Source of the DNA: an uncultured Peptococcaceae bacterium | GTDB lineage: Bacteria > Bacillota > Peptococcia > Peptococcales > Peptococcaceae | DNA: 36,353 bases | Assembly: GCA_937922955.1 (NCBI GenBank) | Contig: CALAKO010000159.1 | Span: forward strand, 1-36,353 | Direction of reading: 5' to 3' | Shown here: one piece after another, positions 30,397 to 36,353 of the stretch | How positions within the stretch are numbered: position 1 is the stretch's first letter | Layout of the letters: each line of letters opens with the position of its first letter | The notes under the pieces: generated by a model | What the model was told of the DNA's origin: nothing | Seen by the model: only the letters and a program-made list of their open reading frames with translations | The model's database searches: none | Translations under genes and position numbers: made by a program

Positions 30397-31053
30397 TCAG
30401 ACGGTGATATAAGGGGAGATGTCGGCAAAGATTTTTTCACCGATGCCGCTGACTTCTTTGATGTCGTCAATGGTGCGAAAGCCGCCGTTGGTTTCGCGAT
30501 AGGTGATGATGGCCTGTGCGCGCACTTCACCAATGCTTGGCAACGTTTCCAGCTCTTCCAGCGTGGCGGTGTTGATGTTGACGAGAGCACCGCCGTTGTC
30601 GCTATTGGTTGAGGATGTTGCTGCAGCGGCACCGTCCGTGGCGGCATTGGTACCAACAGCAGGCACGGTGATTTTCTGTCCGTCGGCGAGCTTCTGTGCC
30701 AGATTCAGCTGCGACAGGTCGGCCTCAGCCGTTGCACCGGCGGCGCGAACGGCATCGTCCACGCGGGCATCGGCGGGCAAGGTGTAAACGCCTGGTGCGT
30801 TGACAGCACCGGTGACATGCACCACCACCTCGCCGCTGGCCGGTGCGTTTTCGGCGTTGGCGCTGGTGTTGGTAGTGTCGGCATCTGCGCTGTCTTTCAC
30901 AAGGGTCAGCCCTTCGCCCTGAGCGCGCCAATCCTGATAGGCGTTGCCGCCGCAAAAAGCAAGCACGGCTACAATGAGCAGCACAATGCCAAGAATTTTC
31001 CAGTTGAGATGGTCTTCAATCCAGTCACGCAGACGCATGAACCATTCCTGCAT
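30397..31053 (-). CDS. comEA: ComEA DNA-binding receptor (SLBB and helix-hairpin-helix)
   Basis: A 218-residue membrane-anchored protein. One helix near residues 18-36 anchors it, followed by an SLBB domain (about 70-135; VVVHVTGAVNAPGVYTLP), a Ser/Ala/Asn-rich linker (about 135-155) and a C-terminal double helix-hairpin-helix domain (VNINTATLEELETLPSIGE and FRTIDDIKEVSGIGEK). It binds double-stranded DNA outside the membrane and hands it to ComEC. ATG 31053 follows GGGAGG. Unlike B. subtilis there is no comEB between comEA and comEC. Confidence 0.95.
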   Translation of the reverse strand: MQEWFMRLRDWIEDHLNWKILGIVLLIVAVLAFCGGNAYQDWRAQGEGLTLVKDSADADTTNTSANAENAPASGEVVVHVTGAVNAPGVYTLPADARVDDAVRAAGATAEADLSQLNLAQKLADGQKITVPAVGTNAATDGAAAATSSTNSDNGGALVNINTATLEELETLPSIGEVRAQAIITYRETNGGFRTIDDIKEVSGIGEKIFADISPYITV

Positions 31054-31086
31054 GGCGGTGGCCTCCCTTCAATGCTTCTTGCCATC

Positions 31087-31116
31087 AGTATACCATGTGA
31101 AGACATTTGTCCGCAA
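31087..31116 (-). promoter_or_regulatory. Promoter of comEA-comEC
   Basis: On the minus strand, TTGCGG (31111-31116) and TATACT (31087-31092) are separated by 18 bases, and TGG precedes the -10, giving an extended -10 element. The -35 lies in the T-rich tail of the upstream terminator. Confidence 0.65.
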
Positions 31117-31149
31117 ATAAAAGTCGCCGACAAGTTGTGTTGTCGGCGA
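31115..31149 (-). terminator. Intrinsic terminator after the AgrC-like kinase gene
   Basis: On the minus strand, a perfect 10-bp stem (31124-31133 with 31140-31149) is followed by CTTTTATTT. It separates the LytTR two-component system from the com operon. Confidence 0.85.
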
Positions 31150-31160
31150 TGAAAGCGTAT

Positions 31161-32480
31161 TTATTGATGAGTGTTTTCTGGTGAAAGGCAGACGAGAAGA
31201 TGAAAGCCGTTGTCGTCGATGCGCGTTTCCAAGCTGCCGCCATAACGATCGGCAATGCTTCGCATGCCAGGCAATCCATGACCGTGGGCCTCTTTGTCGG
31301 CTTTGGTGGTGCGCAGATCTGGAAGAACATCGCCGGAGATGGGGTTGTCGACGGCGAGCATCAGCATGCCCTTGTCGTAGCGGCAGCGCAGACGCACCGT
31401 GGCATCGGGACAGCCGAGCGCGCCTTCGCGGGCGTTGTCGAGAGCGTTTCCAAAGAGAGCGCAGAGATCGGTGTCGGCAATGGGCAGCGAGGCTGGCAGT
31501 GCAGCCTGGAAATCGCTGGCGAGGCCGGCTTGTTCGATGGCATCGGCTTTAGCGGCAAGGACGACGTTGACGGTGTCGTTGTCGCAGAAGCGGCGTGGAC
31601 GGCTCAGTGCCTTGCTGTCGCCGAGGGCGTCGAGGTAGGCGCGTGCTTCATCCAGTTTGCTCAGCTCCAGAAGGCCGCTGGCAGCGGTGATGTGGTTGCG
31701 CAGGTCGTGGCGCAGCTGGCGCAGCTGCTGATCCTGTTGACGCAGGCCTTCGTAGTAGATGTCGCGCTGTGCGGCCAACGCGTGCTCCTGTTCCAAGGCT
31801 TCCTGGCGCGCCAGTATGACGACGGCAGCCAGCAGCACCAGCGAAGTGATCAATACGAAGGGCAGAATGGCGATGCCTTGCCGAAGGATCATTTCCTGCA
31901 TGAGGGCCGATTCGTAATTATAAGGATAGGTGAGCAGCACTGTTGCGGCCAAGGCGCAGAGTGGCATCAGCGATAGGGCGAACACCAGCGCCCAGAGGTT
32001 GGGGGACAGCTGTACTGAACGTTTTGGCAGGAAGCGGCGAAAGCAGAGATAGATGATTCCGACAAGGAGCGGACGGCCAAGGCTCACGATATAATCATCG
32101 CTGCGACCGATGAAGCGATAACCTAGATAAGTATCTAGGAGGGCACAAATGGACATGATCAGGCAGAAGAAAATGATGCACATGGCCAGTCGGCCGAGAC
32201 GATTACCTTTTGTTGCCAGCATGAAGAAAAACACAAAGACAGGGAAGGTGTAAAGCAGGTTCGGGTCGCCAACCCAAATCACCATGGCTGAGCTGAGGCC
32301 CAATGTGAGAATGAGCAGGAGTTTGCCCCAGCGCTGGCGCGTGGCGACAAAGGGCTGGCAGAGAAGATAAAGAATGACACCGACCAAAATGCTGAGCATA
32401 ATAAAAAACAGGGTGAGCAATAGTCGCTGCCAGTCATATATGTAGCTGTAATATTGAGCAATGCGAATAACGTCGGACAT
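31161..32480 (-). CDS. AgrC-like sensor histidine kinase (GHKL type)
   Basis: A 439-residue kinase. About six to seven membrane helices occupy residues 20-225, followed by a coiled linker and the kinase part. H258 in QLRHDLRNHI is the phosphorylation site of the AgrC/HPK10 class; the GHKL ATPase has FGNALDNAREGA as its N box and HGHGLPGMRSIADRYGG as G box. Kinases of this class often sense peptides and pair with LytTR regulators, as here. It begins 3 bases after the stop of the regulator gene. No agrB or agrD homologue is present, so the ligand may come from outside or be a substrate of the adjacent transporter. Confidence 0.9.
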   Translation of the reverse strand: MSDVIRIAQYYSYIYDWQRLLLTLFFIMLSILVGVILYLLCQPFVATRQRWGKLLLILTLGLSSAMVIWVGDPNLLYTFPVFVFFFMLATKGNRLGRLAMCIIFFCLIMSICALLDTYLGYRFIGRSDDYIVSLGRPLLVGIIYLCFRRFLPKRSVQLSPNLWALVFALSLMPLCALAATVLLTYPYNYESALMQEMILRQGIAILPFVLITSLVLLAAVVILARQEALEQEHALAAQRDIYYEGLRQQDQQLRQLRHDLRNHITAASGLLELSKLDEARAYLDALGDSKALSRPRRFCDNDTVNVVLAAKADAIEQAGLASDFQAALPASLPIADTDLCALFGNALDNAREGALGCPDATVRLRCRYDKGMLMLAVDNPISGDVLPDLRTTKADKEAHGHGLPGMRSIADRYGGSLETRIDDNGFHLLVCLSPENTHQ

Positions 32481-32483
32481 CTT

Positions 32484-33197
32484 CTAAACCTCCAGCTCCG
32501 AGCGTGCCATTGCCAGCAGCGCCGACTGTCGGCAGGAGCGGCTTACCGGCAGGCGTTCACCGTTGGTGAGCACGATCTCGTTTACTTCCAGCCGCGCGAT
32601 CGCGGCAATGTGCACGAGGTAGCGCTGGTGCACCCGCACAAAGCCGCTGCCCACCTCGGCAGCCACGTCATCGAGTTTGCCGTAGAAGGAGAGGGTGCGC
32701 TCATTGGTGACGCAGTGCACCTTGCGCCGCTCTGAGGAAAAATAGAGAATGCTGGCGTGAGGCACGCGGTAGGTGATGTCGCCGCTGTGGCAGACATAGG
32801 CGCGATCCAGTGCGCGCAGCAAGGCCGCCTGCGCCCGCTGCAGCACATCCTGAAGCTGAGCCTGCGTTGGCGGTTTGAGCAGGTAACCCAGAGCGCCGAC
32901 GCCATAGCCGTCGTAGACGTAATCGCTGTAGCTGGTGCAGAATACGAGCTGTAAATTAGGGTCCATCTGACGCAGCTGGTGCGCCGTGTCGATGCCGCTG
33001 AGCGCTTTCATTTCCATATCAAGAAAAACCAGATCGAGTTCGCCGATGTGTTTGCGGTACCAATCGAGCAAGCCTTCCCCAGAGGAATATTGAAAAAACT
33101 GTGCCTCCCAGCCGTTGATCTCCAAGGATCGTTCCAGTGCATCCTGAAGAAGCAGGCGTGCGTCGGCGACGTCGTCACAGAGTCCGATGCGCAGCAT
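32484..33197 (-). CDS. LytTR-family response regulator
   Basis: A 237-residue regulator: receiver domain (D8, D9, phosphoacceptor D60 in LVFLDMEM, K108 region in YLLKPP) and C-terminal LytTR DNA-binding domain (about 135-235; ITYRVPHASILYFSSERRKVH, then FVRVHQRYLVH). ATG 33197 follows AAGGAAGG; a longer frame reaches back into the divergent promoter region but has no support. The gene starts the regulator-kinase operon and is divergent from the ABC transporter. LytTR proteins bind two ~9-bp direct repeats with 21-22 base period; matching repeats occur at 33264-33341. Confidence 0.93.
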   Translation of the reverse strand: MLRIGLCDDVADARLLLQDALERSLEINGWEAQFFQYSSGEGLLDWYRKHIGELDLVFLDMEMKALSGIDTAHQLRQMDPNLQLVFCTSYSDYVYDGYGVGALGYLLKPPTQAQLQDVLQRAQAALLRALDRAYVCHSGDITYRVPHASILYFSSERRKVHCVTNERTLSFYGKLDDVAAEVGSGFVRVHQRYLVHIAAIARLEVNEIVLTNGERLPVSRSCRQSALLAMARSELEV

Positions 33198-33228
33198 ATG
33201 ATCACCTTCCTTACAAATATCTGTCTGT

Positions 33229-33240
33229 ATTTTAGCACAG
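33229..33240 (-). promoter_or_regulatory. Extended -10 promoter of the LytTR regulator gene
   Basis: On the minus strand, TGCTAAAAT gives an extended -10 (TAAAAT at 33229-33234), about 30 bases before the start. The -35 is poor. Confidence 0.45.
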
Positions 33241-33263
33241 TCTGCCATTGGCGCGAAACCAAA

Positions 33264-33341
33264 CTTGACCGCAAAACGACCGATCTTGACAATCGCCAGT
33301 GGGCGTGTGCCAAAAATGACATCAGAACCGCTGAACTTGAC
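33264..33341 (+). promoter_or_regulatory. LytTR-type direct repeats in the divergent promoter region
   Basis: CTTGAC occurs at 33264-33269 and 33285-33290, 21 bases apart, and again at 33336-33341 with the partial copy AATGAC at 33315-33320, also 21 bases apart. The two pairs are 51 bases apart. The period and the CTTgAC motif resemble AgrA-class sites (CTTAAC on one strand). The last repeat forms TTGACG, a possible -35 for the ABC transporter with a weak TACAGA (33360-33365). Confidence 0.6.
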
Positions 33342-33423
33342 GGGTCCGTCAGCAGCTTTTACAGAAGCATGATAAGGTAGAACCATGAAAACAACGGATA
33401 CGTCGTAAAAGGAGGCCGTCATC

Positions 33424-34167
33424 ATGTTAAATGTCAATAATCTGCACAAATCTTATCAGGTGGGCGACGCCACCTATCAAGTTCTTAAAGGAGTATCTCT
33501 CTCTGTCGATACTGGCGAATTTGTGGCCATCATGGGGCCGTCGGGCTCTGGGAAGACCACCCTGCTCAATTGTGTATCCTGCTACATTCTTTCGGACAGT
33601 GGCAGCATTCTTTTGGGCGACACTGAACTGGCCAAGTTGGACGAAGAAGCGCTGGCGGACGTTCGCAATAAACGGCTTGGTTTCGTTTTTCAGGATTTTC
33701 TCCTGCTGGATGGGCTCACCGTGCGCGAAAACATTCTGCTGCCGTCGATCATCGGGGGCATGGTGAACGAGCAGGTGGAGGCACGTGCCGATCAATTGTG
33801 TGACGTGTTTGGCTTGGCTCATATTAAGCACAAATATCCAGCGGAAATCTCCGGCGGTGAAAAGCAGCGTACGGCTGTGGCGCGTGCACTCATCAATCAG
33901 CCATTGATGATTCTCGCCGATGAGCCAACGGGCAACCTCGACAGCAAGTCGTCGCGGGCGGTCATCGACAGTTTTATCCAGGCTAGAGATGCCATGGATG
34001 CGACCATTCTCATGGTCACCCACGATTCTTACGCGGCGTCATTCTGCGATCGGGTGGTTGTGCTGCGCGACGGCGTTGTCTGGCGCACGCTGAAACGCGG
34101 CACCACTCCGCGCGGCGATTTCCAGGATGCGCTGCTGGATGCTGTGCGTGAAATGGGAGAGGAGTGA
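33424..34167 (+). CDS. ABC transporter ATP-binding protein (BceA/LolD-like)
   Basis: A 247-residue ATPase with Walker A GPSGSGKTT (38-46), the Q-loop region FVFQDFLLL, signature ISGGEKQR (142-149), Walker B LMILADEP (161-168) followed by TGNLD, and the H-loop in MVTHD. It belongs to the MacB/BceA/LolD group that partners FtsX-type permeases. ATG 33424 follows AAAAGGAGG. The stop overlaps the preceding GAG/GTG of the permease, showing translational coupling. It is divergent from the LytTR two-component system, which probably controls it. Confidence 0.95.
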   Translation: MLNVNNLHKSYQVGDATYQVLKGVSLSVDTGEFVAIMGPSGSGKTTLLNCVSCYILSDSGSILLGDTELAKLDEEALADVRNKRLGFVFQDFLLLDGLTVRENILLPSIIGGMVNEQVEARADQLCDVFGLAHIKHKYPAEISGGEKQRTAVARALINQPLMILADEPTGNLDSKSSRAVIDSFIQARDAMDATILMVTHDSYAASFCDRVVVLRDGVVWRTLKRGTTPRGDFQDALLDAVREMGEE

Positions 34168-34172
34168 GCGTC

Positions 34173-36308
34173 ATGACCACGATGACCAATTTCTCGCAGG
34201 TGTACGCGCGCTTGCGTAAAAAGAACCGCAGCCGTTACACGCTGCTGGCAGGCTGCTGTGCCTTTTCGATGATGCTGATTGCGGCGTACAGCCTGATGAT
34301 GCGTGCGCCGACGGTGATGGATGTGTTGCCGGAAGGCGGTGACAGCCGCAAGCAGGTCATGATGGTGTTTGTGCTGACTGTTTTAGGCTGTGCCGTCTTT
34401 ACGACCTATGCCGCTGGACTGTTCTTTCGGGAGAAGAGCCGTGAAACCGGCATCTTCCTCGCCCTTGGCGCCACACGCCAGCAGCTGGCTCGAGAATTGC
34501 GAAAAGATCTGGCGGTGATTGCGCTGGGAAGCTGTGTTGGCGGCGCGGTGCTGGGGATGCCATTAGCGGCAGGCATCTGGCAGATTTTCCGACTCTTTGT
34601 GGTGGACAGCCAGGAGATGGCCCTGCGTTTCGACCCAATGGCTTATGGCTATGTGCTCCTGTTTGCACTTTATGTGACGGTGATGCTGTTTTTCCTCGGT
34701 AATCGTTCCGTGCGCAAAACGAACATCATCGATGTGGTGCAGGAATCCCGCAAGAGCGAGCCGATTCGTGCCGTTCCCCGTTACTATGGCTGGCTGGGGC
34801 TGATTTTGGTGGCAGTGGGTGCTTTTTTAGGATACATCATGCCGTCGTTTTTCGTTCGTGTGCTGCACTGGTACGCGCCAGCCGGTGTGAGTGCGGTATT
34901 TTATGCGCCGGCCATCATCGGGCTTTACATGGTGCTGCTGCACACCGTTGGCAACGGCTGGGGCAGCAAGCGCAAACGCTACAAGGACATCATCTCTGTG
35001 TCGATGATGAAATTTCAGGCGCGTCAGACCGTGCGCAACATGCTGGTGATGACGCTGCTCATCGCCGGTGCGTACTTTGCCAGTTTCTATGTGCCGATGC
35101 TCGGCTCTGCGTCCATGATGCAGAACAAGTCGGTGCCGCTGGATTATCTCTTTCACTATCGCGCCGACCAGGACATGGTGGACGAGGACGACATCCGCGC
35201 CTTGGCCGACGAGTACGACGTGACCATTACCAGCTACAGTGAAGCGCCAATGGCGCGGCTGGCAGTGGACGGTACACATTCCGTGGAAAAAGAAACGGCA
35301 GTGGGTACCACTTATGATGAAGTTTATGAGGAAGTCGAACAAAGCAACCTGTTTCTCTCTGAGAGCGGCTATTACGCGCTCAGCGGTGAGCGTGTTGACG
35401 TGCAGCCGGGAACGGTGGTGCCAGTTTTGACGACAGAGGGCGCCGATGGCTACGCCTTCAATGGATCGCCAACGCTGATCACGAATACGCTCAGCGGCGA
35501 ACAGTGGTCCATCCAGGCCGCAGAGCCGGTGCACAACGACAGTCTCTATGGGCATTATGTGCTCGACGACAGCGACTACGCAACCATGACCGCTGGTCTC
35601 ACCAGCGAATGGATGGAAAATATGGTGGCCTTCAATGTGCTTGAGGTGGACAGTACCTATGATTTCGCCGATGCCTTGTTCAATGAGATCGTGGATCATT
35701 CCGACGAAAATGTTCAGGTCATGGACGCCTGGGATCCGGTCATTCGCGAACGAGACATTGCTGAAACCGGTGAATACTTTGCCGATCCGCAAAACGCAGA
35801 AAAATACGATTTCACTAAAATCAGCTACGACAACCGCGATAGCACCGATTTTCGCACGTATTGGCAGTACATGCCGACGTTCCGTGTGCTTAATCAGGCC
35901 GATTTTGTGAAAACCTATGCCGTCTTTTTGATGCTCTTCATTTTCATTGCCGTTGTTTGCTTTGCAGCGGTCTTCGTTATCGCCTATACGCGCTGCCTCA
36001 CCATCGCGATGACCAACCGTCAGGTTTACAACGATTTGCGCCATCTCGGTGCCCCACCTGCCTATTTGACGCATTCCGCGGCCAGTCAGGTACGGCGCGT
36101 CTTTGTCACACCAGCGGTGTTGGGGACGGCGATCATCTTTGGCTTCTACTCCATGATCATGTTCTTTAACGACAACCAATTCACCAGCAGTGAGCTCGTT
36201 GGCATGGGCGCCTGTCTCCTAGTCATTGTGGGGATCAGCGTTGTGCTCTATGGTGTGTATCGCATGACACGCCGGAAGGTGTATCGTGTTTTGAAACTGC
36301 ATCAATAA
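34173..36308 (+). CDS. FtsX-like ABC transporter permease (BceB-like)
   Basis: A 711-residue permease with ten predicted membrane helices: seven in the first ~310 residues, a large extracellular domain of roughly 270 residues (about 311-585, Asp/Glu-rich), and three more near the C-terminus. This 7 + loop + 3 layout is typical of BceB-type peptide-detoxification and sensing transporters. A GTG at 34164 overlaps the ATPase stop, but ATG 34173 has GGAG at good spacing and is preferred. With the ATPase it probably removes or frees a cell-wall-active peptide. Bce systems usually pair with OmpR-type regulators and BceS kinases; here the neighbour is LytTR/AgrC-like. Confidence 0.92.
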   Translation: MTTMTNFSQVYARLRKKNRSRYTLLAGCCAFSMMLIAAYSLMMRAPTVMDVLPEGGDSRKQVMMVFVLTVLGCAVFTTYAAGLFFREKSRETGIFLALGATRQQLARELRKDLAVIALGSCVGGAVLGMPLAAGIWQIFRLFVVDSQEMALRFDPMAYGYVLLFALYVTVMLFFLGNRSVRKTNIIDVVQESRKSEPIRAVPRYYGWLGLILVAVGAFLGYIMPSFFVRVLHWYAPAGVSAVFYAPAIIGLYMVLLHTVGNGWGSKRKRYKDIISVSMMKFQARQTVRNMLVMTLLIAGAYFASFYVPMLGSASMMQNKSVPLDYLFHYRADQDMVDEDDIRALADEYDVTITSYSEAPMARLAVDGTHSVEKETAVGTTYDEVYEEVEQSNLFLSESGYYALSGERVDVQPGTVVPVLTTEGADGYAFNGSPTLITNTLSGEQWSIQAAEPVHNDSLYGHYVLDDSDYATMTAGLTSEWMENMVAFNVLEVDSTYDFADALFNEIVDHSDENVQVMDAWDPVIRERDIAETGEYFADPQNAEKYDFTKISYDNRDSTDFRTYWQYMPTFRVLNQADFVKTYAVFLMLFIFIAVVCFAAVFVIAYTRCLTIAMTNRQVYNDLRHLGAPPAYLTHSAASQVRRVFVTPAVLGTAIIFGFYSMIMFFNDNQFTSSELVGMGACLLVIVGISVVLYGVYRMTRRKVYRVLKLHQ

Positions 36309-36353
36309 TAAATAGGGACTGAGGAAAAGGGGCGGCCGCACAAACGATACAAT

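Noticed and set aside
31161..33197. Possible agr quorum-sensing system
   Set aside because: Kinase and regulator are of the AgrC/AgrA class, but no AgrB peptidase or AgrD-like peptide gene is found on either strand nearby.
33198..33449. N-terminal extension of the LytTR regulator frame across the divergent promoter
   Set aside because: The receiver domain begins exactly at ATG 33197 with a ribosome site, and the extension would read through the promoter and repeats.
34827..36179. A 450-codon open frame on the minus strand opposite the permease gene
   Set aside because: Again a shadow, rich in His/Arg/Val and without start signals; the permease helices on the plus strand are convincing.
1..36353. 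CRISPR array, transposase, phage genes, tRNA or rRNA genes
   Set aside because: No spaced identical repeats, integrase or transposase domains, cloverleaf or rRNA segments were seen by eye on either strand.
36309..36353. Sequence after the permease stop
   Set aside because: Too short to assess; no hairpin or start signal is visible.

Overview
The window looks like chromosomal DNA of an anaerobic, monoderm-type member of the Bacillota, most likely class Clostridia, with mid-range GC by eye. The evidence is a T-box leader in front of thrS, an Asr-type sulfite reductase, C-terminal SLH repeats on a secreted protein, LytTR and VanRS-type two-component systems, Shine-Dalgarno sequences of the AAAGGAGG type and TTGACA/TATAAT-like promoters. 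I cannot fix the genus. No phage, transposase, CRISPR array, rRNA or tRNA was seen, and no gene-free stretch exceeds about 350 bases; the longest (1891-2238) is the thrS promoter and T-box leader.

Layout. 1-1890: two tandem ClC-type anion transporter paralogues, the first cut by the window edge. 1935-6823: housekeeping block with T-box-controlled thrS, a DD-carboxypeptidase with a long basic cytoplasmic tail, a transaldolase and a small C39-like cysteine-peptidase-fold protein. 7022-16457: an accessory-looking block made of a large MalT/LAL-type LuxR regulator, a 941-residue secreted SLH protein whose middle resembles aerolysin/ETX-MTX2 beta-pore-forming proteins, an alkyl-sulfatase-like lipoprotein and a second lipoprotein of beta-propeller appearance. 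16708-20240 (minus): asrABC and a Crp/Fnr-type regulator.

20297-23604 (minus): VanR-like regulator, VanS-like kinase, VanZ family protein and a VanY-type M15B carboxypeptidase, without vanHAX genes, with two VanR-box-like direct repeats at the end of the kinase gene. 23739-28012 (plus): universal stress protein, sodium:solute symporter, lutB and lutC. 28105-31053 (minus): comEC and comEA. 31161-36308: an AgrC-like kinase and LytTR regulator (minus) divergent from a BceAB-like ABC transporter (plus), with LytTR-type 21-bp direct repeats between them.

How they fit together. Several units are sensory modules next to their probable targets: Crp/Fnr upstream of asrABC, VanRS upstream of vanZ/vanY, LytTR upstream of the ABC transporter, and the LAL regulator upstream of the surface pore-former/sulfatase cluster. 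The last is the best candidate for an undescribed system: a regulated cell-surface set combining a wall-anchored pore-forming-like protein with a membrane-anchored sulfatase. That link is inferred from position and domain content only.
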